Assembly (NCBI GenBank): GCA_963210315.1 | Contig: OY723313.1 | Span: forward strand, 124,001 to 188,000 | Length of the DNA stretch: 64,000 nt | Direction of reading: 5' to 3' | Source: Rhynchopus euleeides | Taxonomy: Eukaryota > Euglenozoa > Diplonemea > Diplonemida > Diplonemidae | In this document: positions 21,826 through 32,900 of the stretch, in pieces | Layout of the letters: the number at the start of each line of letters is the position of its first letter | Position numbering within the stretch: the stretch's first letter is position 1 | Program-made: the position numbers and the translations under genes | Notes under the pieces: generated by a model | Database searches by the model: none | The model's input: the letters and a program-made list of their open reading frames with translations, nothing else | What the model was told of the DNA's origin: nothing

Positions 21826-23830
21826 GAACGATTTGAACGATTTTTGGCCGTGCTCGTAGCATTCCCCGTAGAGGGGGTCGCTATTTCGTGTTCTCCTGGC
21901 CGCACGGAGGCATTGCCTTACGTCGCCTCTTCCTCTTTTCCTTTGGTGGTGTGTTGGTCTGGCACAGAGGGCGGGACCGTGCTGATATGCACAGTGACGA
22001 CTCTCCCTTTTGTTTTGTGCCCGCCTCCACCGAGATTCGGCTGATGCCTCTCAGACTGGGGGCGGGCGGTCGCCGACGCTGACGCGCCTGGCGGCCTGTG
22101 GTAAGTGACGTGGGGCTGGGATGGGGGGGGGGGTGCTGGGAGGTCGGGCCGAAGCCCTTGTTCTCTGATGATGTTATTTGGTTCACGCGTTCAGGTAGTC
22201 CTTCTCGCCGTGCTCCGTTACCCCTGCCTCGGCCAGGTAGCGCAGCGCCTCCTTGCAGTTGTGCAACAGCAGGTTGTGCACGTTTGTGGCTGTGAGGTGG
22301 TGTCGGGCCGACGCTGTCGCGGGGCAGCCGAAGAAGAGGTGCTTCAGTGAGACCCCAGGCGGGGGGTGGCCCGGCGCATGCTTCAGGCAGGGTTGGCAAG
22401 GTGGTTGTGCCGTGCCCGGGATGTCATGGTCGTAGACCAGGCGGTGGTGGTCGGCCCGGAGTCGGCGGATGGTGGTTTCCCCTAAGCGGGTGAGTCCCTC
22501 CATGCGGAGGTCGGGGCGTTGCAGTCGCGTCTCCCCGATTCCCGAACGGTACGCGTACACGCTGTCCGTGCGGGGCACCGTTGCGTCGTTGTAGATGTGT
22601 CGGCGGAGGACGACACGAGCCGACGCGAGGCTAACCGGTTCCACCTGCGGCCGGAAGGCACCGATTTGCGCCTGTTTGTCAGCGAGTTCGTTCCCTGCTA
22701 CCCCAACGTGTGACGGGATGTAGCGGAGGTGGGTGGTGACATCGTGGGTTTGGGCGAGCTCGTTCAACCACCTCCAGATGTCCCATTCGGTGGATCCTCT
22801 CGCTCGCTGCGGGCCGCTCAGCAGCGCGTTCAGTGCGCTCTGCGAGTCTGTGAGGATGGCGATCGTTTCGCCTGGGGATACCAGGGTGCATAGGTGAGCG
22901 AGGGATTCTCTGATGGCCACCAGCTCCGCCTGGTAGCTGATGCAGCGGAGTCCTGCCGGCCAGGCGAGCTTTTTCCTGAGGCGGCCCTCCGGCATGCTGT
23001 ACACCGCTGCTCCTGCGCCGCCCTGCTGTTGCCGCGATGTGGAGTTGGAGACTGACCCGTCGGTGTACACATGCCAGGCGCATGTCGGGAGGGCCTGGAT
23101 GGTCTGCTCTGCCAGGTCCCGGAGGGTGTCTTTCGGGGTGGCGGCCTTTGGGGCGGTGAGCCCCGGCAGCGTCGCCAGGATGTGTACTCGTGGCAGCACC
23201 AGGTTCCATTCCCAGGGGGGGATGGGGTGTGCTGCATGCAGGGGGGCCAGCAGGGGGGTGCGCCCGTCGACCTTCGAGGATTTCACCAGACTCCGTGCCT
23301 GATGTAGCCAGCTGCCTCCCGTGTTCCCGGTGTTTAGTTGCGCCCGGTATCCTGGGGAGTGGGGCACGCGGCGGAAGCGTTCGTGGTCTGTGCACACCGC
23401 GACCTTGAAGTCGAGGTCGAGGTCTCGCAGGTGTGATTCCCAGAGGAGCTTTGCCGTGCTGGTGTTCTTCATACAGCCCGTGATGATCAGGGCTGCCATG
23501 CGGTGGACATCTCGCAGGCGTTTGAGGTTCTTCGTGGACAGGCCAGGGGTGTAGACGCTGGCGGCGTACATCAGGATGGGGTAGACATATGTCAGGTAGG
23601 CCTGGCGCAGCGTGTCTCCACTTGAGCCCCAGTCAGTGCCTGCCAACATACGCAGAATGCTCAGGCGTCGCATGCAGGTGGTCACGACGTGGTCGACGTG
23701 GTCTGTCATCGTGTGGCAGGCATCGATGTAGACCCCGAGGTACTTCGCTGTCGATTCGTGCTGGAGGGGGGTGCCGTCTGGGAGCTCCATGCGTCTGTGC
23801 TCGCCCAACGCTGCGGGCGTCGTTTTTTTT
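21826..23830 (-). mobile_element. 5'-truncated LINE with RNase H domain
   Basis: Non-LTR retrotransposon lacking its endonuclease and most of its reverse transcriptase. The coding frame (to the TGA at 22183) retains the RT thumb/connection (KYLGVYIDACHTMTDHV, then QAYLTYVYPILMYAASVYTPG), an RNase H domain (YTDGSVS, QAELVAIRESL, LTDSQSALNAL and IPSHVGVAGNELAD, carrying the catalytic D-E-D-D set) and a C-terminal zinc knuckle (CQPCLK..SLKHLFFGCP). The 3' UTR contains a G-run and the tail is a GAACGATTT tandem repeat. The RT plus RNase H layout is that of I/ingi-type LINEs. The 5' break lies near 23.8 kb, not resolved to the base. Confidence 0.85.
22183..23820 (-). CDS. LINE RT-thumb/RNase H polyprotein remnant
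   Basis: Open frame inside the truncated LINE, about 545 residues, uninterrupted, with an intact RNase H active site. It has no native start: the frame continues rightward to 23928 through sequence that does not look like LINE protein. It is therefore a 3' coding remnant and is not expected to retrotranspose by itself. The orientation is the same as the host genes. The near-full-length state of the frame suggests a fairly recent insertion. Confidence 0.8.
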   Translation of the reverse strand, partial: TPAALGEHRRMELPDGTPLQHESTAKYLGVYIDACHTMTDHVDHVVTTCMRRLSILRMLAGTDWGSSGDTLRQAYLTYVYPILMYAASVYTPGLSTKNLKRLRDVHRMAALIITGCMKNTSTAKLLWESHLRDLDLDFKVAVCTDHERFRRVPHSPGYRAQLNTGNTGGSWLHQARSLVKSSKVDGRTPLLAPLHAAHPIPPWEWNLVLPRVHILATLPGLTAPKAATPKDTLRDLAEQTIQALPTCAWHVYTDGSVSNSTSRQQQGGAGAAVYSMPEGRLRKKLAWPAGLRCISYQAELVAIRESLAHLCTLVSPGETIAILTDSQSALNALLSGPQRARGSTEWDIWRWLNELAQTHDVTTHLRYIPSHVGVAGNELADKQAQIGAFRPQVEPVSLASARVVLRRHIYNDATVPRTDSVYAYRSGIGETRLQRPDLRMEGLTRLGETTIRRLRADHHRLVYDHDIPGTAQPPCQPCLKHAPGHPPPGVSLKHLFFGCPATASARHHLTATNVHNLLLHNCKEALRYLAEAGVTEHGEKDYLNA

Positions 23831-24140
23831 GCACCCGTTTTTGGAAATTTGCCCCTCAGACCCCCAGATTTAGGGAAAGCCCTGATTCCGTTCCCCATTC
23901 TGCCACAGGGATGCCTTGGAACCAGCAAGTGGGAGAGGCTGGGGCAGGAGGGAAACCATCAAGGGAATCAGGGTGAGGAAGACACGGAGACAAGGAGAGG
24001 AGGGAGAGTGCAGATCGCAACCACACTGCGCTTTATGATCGACGCACCCTGTCCCTGCCCAGCAGAAGAAGAATGCAATGCATCGAACACCTCCGAATCC
24101 GAACAGGTTTCGTTGGGAACCATTGTGCTGTGTTGTTGCT

Positions 24141-24740
24141 TCATTCACGCTTCACGCACAGCGGCTTGCCCTGGCTGTCCAGCTTGCAGATCTCATCCAT
24201 CGTCTCGCACTTTGTGAACATGCACAGGCTCAGAGCAACGCAGCACGACGGGCAGTTGGTGTCGTCCCCGCTGCACTGGGCCTCGGGGTCGCGGATGCAG
24301 TAAAGCCCCTCCTCGCACCGGCCGCCGTTGGCGCCACCGCACACAGCCTTCCCCAGGCACGTGTGCGTGACGGGAGGCTGCGGCACCGGCACCGGCACCA
24401 GGGGAGGGAGCGGCAGCAGGTTCCACTGGCACTGGCCCTCCACGCAGGCAAACCCGTCGGCAGGGGGGCAGTCGCAGGTCGACCCGGTGCTGGGGATGTC
24501 GCAGCCCAGCTTGCCGCCGAGGGAGCGCAGGAAGTCCAGGAGGACGGTCTTGGCGTCGGTACGCGCCACAGGGTTGCGGGTGCAGCCGCAGCCCAGAGGC
24601 AGAACCTGCCCGCACTCGCTGGCCACAGTGCACGACCGGATGCGGGTCAACTCCGCCGCGTACGTCGACCTCACAACCTCGCACGCGCTAGCGTCAGCCG
24701 CAACAAGCAGCCCGGCAACCAGAAGCATGCGCATCATCAT
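24141..24740 (-). CDS. Secreted cysteine-rich protein
   Basis: A 199-residue protein with a clear signal peptide (MMMRMLLVAGLLVAADASA; any of three clustered ATGs could start it). The mature part has two Cys-rich modules joined by a Pro-rich hinge (PLPPLVPVPVPQPPV): the first contains CTVASECGQ..GCGCTRN, CDIPSTGSTCDCPP and CVEGQCQW; the second contains CLGKAVCGGANGGRC, YCIRDPEAQC, CPSCCVALSLC and CETMDEICKL. Spacing resembles small extracellular disulfide-rich domains such as protease-inhibitor-like or eight-cysteine-cluster modules, but I cannot name the family. No enzyme motif. Upstream, pyrimidine-rich CACACTCATCCCCGCAAG lies directly before the ATG. Confidence 0.75.
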   Translation of the reverse strand: MMMRMLLVAGLLVAADASACEVVRSTYAAELTRIRSCTVASECGQVLPLGCGCTRNPVARTDAKTVLLDFLRSLGGKLGCDIPSTGSTCDCPPADGFACVEGQCQWNLLPLPPLVPVPVPQPPVTHTCLGKAVCGGANGGRCEEGLYCIRDPEAQCSGDDTNCPSCCVALSLCMFTKCETMDEICKLDSQGKPLCVKRE

Positions 24741-24796
24741 CTTGCGGGGATGAGTGTGGCGAGGTGTGTTCGGGGGTGTGAGAACAGGTCTGTATT

Positions 24797-24830
24797 GTGT
24801 GATGTGATGTGATGTGATGTGATGTGTGGT
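24797..24830. repeat. (GATGT)n microsatellite
   Basis: Repeated GATGT pentamers about 60 bp upstream of the secreted Cys-rich gene start. Confidence 0.85.
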
Positions 24831-24952
24831 GTGTGGCGCGGGACAGCAACGAATGCGTCAGGCTGAGTGCAAAGGGCCCGAGTGCAGTGCAGTGGGTGGG
24901 CGAGAATGCCCAGAGGAGAGGGCGTGTCCGGGCATGTCCACTGGAGGGATGG

Positions 24953-25094
24953 GGTCTTGTCACTCAGGAAGCGTCACCGTGCTCAGCTACAATGCGCCTA
25001 TAAACTGAATCAAGCAGTCGCTGGTCCCAACACTCAGCCACAGAGCTAGGTAGAGTGGCGGGCTGTGCTGTGCTCGGCACGGCACAGCACCATG
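24953..25094 (-). promoter_or_regulatory. Segment shared with 19925-20094
   Basis: Second copy of the conserved noncoding segment, about 210-350 bp upstream of the secreted Cys-rich gene. Relative to the other copy it lacks about 20 bp in the middle. The best-kept blocks are AGTGTTGGGACCAGCGACTG and GAGCACGGTGACGCT (minus strand). Confidence 0.4.
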
Positions 25095-25377
25095 AATGTT
25101 GTGGGGCACAGCAACGTCGAGGGGTGTGCGGCACAGGGTAAGGGAAAAGGGAAGAGGGTCACGGAAAAGAAGAGTTAGGCCGACGGCGCTCTGGTGGAGC
25201 ACCGTGAGGAGAAAAGGCAATGGAAATGGGAAAAGTCAACGGCAATCTAGTGCACAGGGCACAGAGGTGCCAAAAGTGGCACATCCTGCCGTAGGGCGAC
25301 GGTGCCACGCACGGTGCAGCACGAGAGACTACTCGCGGAAAAGGACAAGCACGCACCGCAACGTCCTGCAGGCAGCC

Positions 25378-25905
<528 letters not shown>

Positions 25906-26754
25906 TCATCGCAAGGTCCTTGCAGCCGGCTATTTGACGCCCGGAAACAGGGGAGTCCGCGGGGAACCAGAGTGGAGGGGCGGGGAGGGGGCAGACCTGA
26001 CACCATCTCCATCTTACGGTGCACTCCAGCACTTCCAACGCGTCCGGGGCATGGGTGGATGCTGCTGCGGGTTCACGAGGCACGGAGACAGAACGTTAGG
26101 ACTGGATAAAGAGATAGGGGAGGTAGTGACGTCGAGTAACCCAGCAAGGATAAGGTGGTGGTGGGGGGGGGGGGGGGTGTGTGTGCCGAAGCCGTAGCAA
26201 CACGCGACATCCACAAACAGCTGGAGCGGAGAGTTGTTGGGGCGAGGGGTGGGAGCGGGGAGGGGCTGGGTGGGATTCAACCGCACCCCAGCACCCCCCC
26301 CCCCCACACCCCCACAGCAGAAGTACCGCTGAAGAGAGGGAATAGCTGGTGACCTGCCCTTCAGGCCCAGACACCTGCCTAACGCCGCTCTGCTTCCTGG
26401 TGACATCATACCAGCACATGACACATTAGCCTTCCTGTTGAGGTGAAGTTGCAACGGAGCGGACTCTGATGAAGGTGACCCGCACCGTCCGTTCTCCCAC
26501 GAATCTTCTAGTCGTTGTGTAGACCACACCCTGCAGAGCACCGCTCTCGTTGCGATCTCCACTGTATCTAAGGGGGTTGTGACCCGAAGGAAGTCACTTT
26601 GCAAACCCGCAGGGGGCGGGCGTGCCGCGGTGGTGGTGATCGGGGGACACCGTTCGTTTCGGGAGACACACACACATCCCCCTACCCTCTGACAACCAAT
26701 ATTAAATTTTCTTGGACGCCACGCAACTTTTTTTCACGCACGCCCGGTTACGGT

Positions 26755-26860
26755 AATCACTTTTTTCTCACGCCTTTTTCTTTTTTCTCACGCTTTTTTC
26801 TTTTTTCTCACGCTTTTTTTCTTTTTTTTCACGCTTTTTTTGGCGTGAAAAAAAAGTCCG
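26755..26860. repeat. TTTTTTCTCACGC tandem stretch
   Basis: Five imperfect copies of a ~20-bp unit CTCACGC plus a T-run, ending in an inverted match (CACGC..GCGTGAAAAAAAA) that would fold back. CACGGTAAT-type words nearby link it to the 27.37-27.62 kb block. Confidence 0.7.
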
Positions 26861-27492
26861 TACAGTGATTTTCTGGAAGGGACCTGCGGCTGATTTTGTG
26901 AATGCACAAATCAGGCCTGAGCGGGTCTGCAGGTCACCAGGTCGGCTGCGGGGTGGGTTGGTGCGGTGGGTTCATCGGCCACGCTATCCAGCTCCCCCCG
27001 ACCTCTGCCCAGAGCCAGAAGCGCAGCACCCCGCGGCGTGAGAAGTACGATCACCGCAAGCAGATAGACCTTTTAGAAGTGTATGCTGCATACCGTGTCG
27101 CACAGCAGGTAATGGTTCTTCACGGTGAACCACAGGTCAACCAGCAGAACCAGGGATCCCCAGGAAGACGAAGCTGTCGAGGGCAAATCAGAACGAGATG
27201 AGGTGTGACTCGCCGTTCTTGAGGGCGGAATACCCCAGACTTGGCGCTCTGGACGACATCCCCTGTGGAGTCGATCTCAGTCAGGACGTGGTACAGCCTG
27301 GAACCTCTGTATATTGGTGTTCTCAGACATACTCACATGAGCAACCTCAAAAATGGGGCACAGTTTTTCGTTTTCACGGTAATAAAGCGATTTTACGGTT
27401 TTTTCTCACGGCGTGAAGAGAAAACGACCAAAAGGCGGTTTTGGCGTTCAAAAGTTGCGTATTGTGCAAGAAAAACATGTCATCACCTTGAA

Positions 27493-27590
27493 AAGTACGG
27501 TAAAATCGACTCGGTTGGGGTTCGACGGCCACTCGGGGCCTTCGGCCCCTCGTGGCCGTCTCACCCCACCTCGTCGATTTTACCGTACTT
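27493..27590. repeat. 98-bp hairpin with perfect 18-bp arms
   Basis: AAGTACGGTAAAATCGAC at 27493-27510 and its exact complement at 27573-27590, enclosing a second GC-rich stem around 27,524-27,559 (ACGGCCAC..GGGGCC / GGCCCC..GTGGCCGT) with a TTC loop. Flanked on both sides by GTTTTCACGGTAATAAA. Probably a foldback element. Confidence 0.85.
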
Positions 27591-29736
27591 TGTTTTCACG
27601 GTAATAAATAGTTATTTTTCTCTCGGAATCTTCTTGCAAAAGGGGGAAGGGGGGGGGGGGATCGTTAACATTCACCAGTCGGGGGCGGGGGTGTCAACCA
27701 CTCTTCATATCCTTGTCGAGGGGGGGGGGGGGGGTGTGAAGGGGGTTGAGAACACGCCCACACGCACAGCCCTCACGACAGCACCAGGAGGGGTGGGCTG
27801 TTCCCATTAGTGCGAGCAACATCTGCCCCTCAGATGGCCAGTAGAATCAGCATCGCCAGCAACCCTTCACAGGCTCCTGGCACGCTGTCAGCGAAACACC
27901 AGGCAAACAGTGCAAGGTGATCACCATTGTCACACATGCATCTGAGGGGGGAAGGCCTATCCGTGGTGGGGCACACCGGTTGTGCCAACCTCTCATGCAA
28001 ACACTACACCCCCACCCTTTGTTTAGTGCAACGCGGTGCAGAGACGCACAGCAGACAGCCACTCGCCTTCGCTGTGGACACACGGCATCGATGGCGATCT
28101 TCTTTTTTCGCTGAGGCGTGCCGTTATGACACCACTTTTGCGCCCTTGAAATCTCAAGAGAGAGAGAGAGAGAGAGAGAGAGCCGTGAGGGGGGTGGTGG
28201 GGTGGGCTGGGGGGAAGCAGCAGACACAAGCATAGCCGTGCGGCGGCGGCTCCCCACACACACCCACACACCCCCGGCACCTCAATGGGGCTTTACCCTC
28301 GTTACTTTCATTATCTTCTTCTTCCGCCCGCCTTGCTAATTCGCACGCTGTTTCCCACGCCGTTCTTCGCTAACGACACGCCCCCTTCTTTCCGGGCTTT
28401 CTTCTATAAAACGACAGCCCCTGCTGTGGCCTGGCGAAGGGCACACCCTCGCAGTAGAGACTGTGCCAATACACCCCACTCAGGGCTCCCGCCAGGCTGT
28501 ATATATATGCTGCATCACGCAGCCAGATGCATAGTCGGGGAGGAGCGGGGGCCTCGCTCTGGATGCGGATTGAACTGGAGCCCGAAAGCTGTCTTGTGTG
28601 TGTCACACTGAAACAGTTCGGCACACCATACACCACTACACACACACACTCCAGGTGGGCCCCCTGGCAAGATAAGCCTACTGTACTACTCCTGTTGTAC
28701 TCCTATTTTGCTTGCTTGCTTAGTAATACTACCAGACGAATGGAGAAAAAGGGGGGGGGGTCTTCAAAAGAGGAAAAGAGAAAAAAGAGAAAAGGAGTAA
28801 AGGAGTAAAGGTTCGGGAAGTGGAGGAAACGCGATCCTCCCTCACAGCGAAAAGAAGCCACCACACTTAGACACATAAACACACTGTGACACGAGAGGCA
28901 TGAGGGGTGGGGGGGCGACAATGGGCAGTGCCGTGGTGCTGGAGAAGAACCCCCGAAGCAAAGGTGTGCGTCCAGAATTCGTTCAAATCGGTCGAGGGGG
29001 GGAGGGAGGGGGGGGGGGGGTCGACGAGAGGGGAGGGGGGGACAGCGCTCCAAAGCACAGAATAAGCGAACAGGCGACACACACTGGGTATTGACACAGA
29101 GCAGGGCAAAAAGAAATGTCTTTCCCTCAAAGCTCCCTTATCCCCCCCCCCCCTCCCGCAGAAAATCGATCGGAAAAAAAACAGGGCGCGTGAAATCAGA
29201 GGGAGCGCATGTTGGTCCCCTCACAAAGGGTCAAACATGAACACTTGCTTATCGTTCTGGTTCAAACGGAGGGGGCGAAAACAACGCGGTGACCGGGGGA
29301 AGGCGGGTGCGTGTGGGCATGGGAAGAAAGGGGGATCGGATGGGGGTCATAACAGGTGGGAGGCAACATGGGCTGCATCCAGTGGGGACACAACAGGGAT
29401 CACAGGGCACACCTGCGTGACTCTTCCCTGGGGCAGGGTGGACAAACGATTCGCAGCGCATGATATTGCACGAGTGTTGCTATGTGCGAGAAATGTGATG
29501 ATTTGCGCAACTGTAGACACACGCAGAACAGCATGCGTTGAGGCTGCATCTGGCTGGATGACTTGTTGAACAGTTCCCAACGTGAGGCCAGACGAGAGGT
29601 GTCCTGTGTATCTATCACACCATTCGTAATCTGCGATACTTTCATGCCAAAATGCCAGCGAAAATATCGCCTGCGAATCGTTTTTCCACAATGCCGAGGG
29701 GAAATGATGTCAGTGTTCGGTGTGCCCGACGCACAT

Positions 29737-29865
29737 GGAACTACACGGTGGCCAGGATTCTGTGGGATATGAAAACGGGATATGCCGGTGGGATATCCCA
29801 CGTCTCAAAGTGGGGTAATCAGGCTGGGGAAAAAAACAACAAATCACAACAAATCACACCCGATC
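29737..29865 (+). repeat. TTGTGAT repeat copy A, left part
   Basis: Starts GGAACTACACGGTGGCCAGG and runs through GGGATATCCCAC, GTGGGGTAATCAGGCTGGGG and AACAACAAATCACAAC. It matches the reverse strand of 39,500-39,955. Interrupted at 29865 by the LINE; resumes at 38577. Lacks the 22-bp palindrome array of copy B. Confidence 0.85.
29856..29865. repeat. LINE target-site duplication, 3' side
   Basis: ACACCCGATC, identical to 38577-38586. Confidence 0.85.
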
Positions 29866-29955
29866 GTATTGCAATTTGGGTTAGCGTGCTGGCATCGCAG
29901 CCTGGCCCCGAAGGACCATACCGTGAGGAACCGGGCCCGCTATCCTACTCTTGCT

Positions 29956-32900
29956 CTACGTGACACCACACGGTTTCGCTCTCCTCCTCGTTGCGCTGTA
30001 AAGGAGGGGGGACACACACACACTGGAAGCCGGAGATTGCGCCTGCTGATACTGAGGCGCAATCTTCGCGACGACGCGTTGAAAAGAGCGCGGAATAGCC
30101 GCCGAACGAAAGATGGTGGGAGAGGGGATGCAGCGGGTGCGCTTCGGAACCGCACGCAACACCTGCTTCTGGAGGAAACGAGAACGAGAAGGACGGACAG
30201 CACGTGTCTTGCGCTCCAAGAAGCGCAAGGCCTGTGAGGCCCGTGGGAAAGGGGAAGGCACGCCCGATCTAGCTGTGCTGATGATCGTGCGGGAGGAAGG
30301 AAAACCTGCTCTGTTGTTATGAAACGAGCATCGCTCCAGGGCAGATTCGTCTGCCTCCCGCATGTGCGCTACACGTTTCTGCGCGCGGGGAACCGAGGAC
30401 TCAGAAGGGGAGGAAGGGGAGAAAGGAAGTCGACGCCCCACGTAAGGGCTCGGCGACGTGCACTCGTGGGAGAGCGTGTCGCCCCCCTGGTGAGACGGCG
30501 TTTCTGCCTGCCAGTCGGGAAGAGAGGGGGTTGCAGTGTCTAAAGGCACTAGGGGCTCCTGACATGGAGAGGGTGGTGGGGGTGACACAGTGTCTGATGG
30601 GGGACTAAGCCGAGTGTCGACGGGCTGAAAGCCCGGCGAGTCATCCACAACAAGGGAAGGTGCAGGCGAGAGAGGAAGGGGGGAAGCAAGTTCTGATGGG
30701 GGCATGATACTATCCTCGTCAGGCCAAAGGCTTGACGCTGAAATCGGTGAACCAGGGGACACGGGGGGTTGAGGTTCTACTCTTCTGTTGTTAAAGGAGC
30801 GTTGCCCCAGGGCAGATTCGCCTGTCTCCTGTATGGGTGCTACCCGCTTCTGCGCGCGGGGCACCGAGGACTCAGAGGGGAGAGAGGGAGAGAAAGGAAG
30901 GCGGCGCCCCACGCAAGGGCTCGGAGATCTCCGTTGCGTGGCGCTCTCTGGGAGGGGCGGCGAGCCCGACTGCGGGGTCTGTAGCCCGTCCAGCAGGTCT
31001 GTGTGCAGCACGAGCTCCGGAGCCGGAGAGGGCGCCGGAGGCGGTGCTGTATCTGCTGGTGGAGCGAGACGAGCATCATCAGGCTGGGAGCCCGACGATT
31101 CATCCGCATCAAGCGTAACGTGCTCTGCACCCATCTTACGCGGGGTAGGGGAAGCAGGGGTATTCATTCGAGGGGAAGGCGAGAAAAGAAAACCAGGGAA
31201 TTCGCGTGGGGTCAACGCAGATGACTCCGCAGAAGAACCCAACTCGCCCTCACTGGGCTGATCGTCGGGGCAGCAAAGAGCCAAATGCTCAATCACGCCC
31301 GGCCAAAGAAGAAGAAGAGACGCACACATGTCCCACTCTGGCTGTCGCACACACACTATCCCAGCCCCCCAGAGGGACGGGCCCTCGTCAGAGTGATCTA
31401 AACAAATGGCGGTGCGTTTCACGGCATCCTGCCCCATCGAGTCCTCGTCGGAGGCGTCCAGAACGATGGCGGTGCGTTTCACCGCAGCCGCAGCCGTCGT
31501 GTCGCTATCCATCTCAGACGAGGGAGGGACTTCCTCGCTGGTGGAGCCCGCATCTGCAGCGTCGTCTCCATCATGCTCAGTGGCACCAGAGCTGCCCTCC
31601 TCTCCCTCGCTGTCAGAGTCGTCTTCGCAGCTGCTGCTGTCGTCATCCGTGCTCGCAACTTGGTCGACCCTGGGGGCGCGCCCATGGTGGCCGGCCGCGC
31701 AGCATGTCTTCACATTGGCGCAGGTGCCGCATCGCGTCATGTGGTGTGTCTCACAACACATCACCTTCAGGCCGTCCGCGTGGTGGTGGTGGACGCGGCA
31801 ACACGCAGCTATCGTCAGTGCGTAATTCCGCTTGGCATTATCGCACTCGTCGCATTTCGGTTTCGAATGCGCGTTGCACACTTTCCGGGGGCCCAGAGAC
31901 GTGTTCGCGAGCGACCGCGGCACTGGTACGGGTATAGCGCTGCGCGGCGGGGGCGGGCGTGGCCCATCCCATTGTGAGGCTCGCGTGGTCCGGGGGATCC
32001 CAGTGTAGTCTGGGAACACGTTTGTTCCCCACCTCACGATATTGCCGTCTGCATCGACGCCTGCGGCCGCACATGCCTGTTCTGCACTCGCCTCTAACGC
32101 CGCGATCGTCTCTGCGCCACCTGCGAACACGGGCCGGGGTGTCATCCCGCCCCAGACCTCTCCAGCGCCTACCGAGCAGAGGGAGCCGACCCGGTCCTCG
32201 CGTCGCGCAGGCCACGGGGTAGGAAGGCTTAGCTGGTCGCATAGCCTCTTCAGGCAGCCCATCATCGTCCAGAGGAGGTTGCCACGCTCGGCCATCGCGG
32301 GGTTGGAGGTTCGTGCCGAGCGCTCCGAGGGCTGTAACGCCTTCCCTGTGAAGATTTCGAAGTCAAGGGCGAGCTCGATGTTCGACACCGTGCCTTGCTT
32401 CGTCCATTGGAGCGCTGCGAGCCACGCAAGTATCGCCCTGAGAGACGCAGCGCTATACGGCCACAGCCGCGCTGCTGGCTTCTCTGGGATACTGGATACG
32501 TCGAAGTCAAAAGCCTCTGCCGGCCAGGAGAGAGCAGCCGTCCAGGGGTGCACGAGGGGTCCAGCGCGCCGCATCTTCGCCTCGAGCTCCCACCGCTTCA
32601 GCACGATGCGCCCCATCAGCGTGTGCAGCAAGGTCTCGTCTACCTGGAATCCCTCTGGCACCACGCCGTATCTCGCAAGGCACGGGGGCCACCCTGAGCG
32701 GTCCAGCTGCAGCAGGGGTTCGTACTGAGGTTGAGACCTGACGGAGTCAAACGCACTGCATGCCCACCAAAGGTGATCGGGCGTGTCACTGTCCGCACCA
32801 TCGCAGTGTACACACAGCTTGGGGTCCCGTACGTCTGCCTCTTCAGCCGCCGGATCGGACACGATATCCCAGTCGAAGGAATCCTGAGAACCGAGCAGAT

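Noticed and set aside
20850-23890. CAGGGCTTTCCCTAAATC shared by 20.87 kb and 23.87 kb as LINE target duplication
   Set aside because: The two are in opposite orientation and do not border the element; only ~20 bp match.
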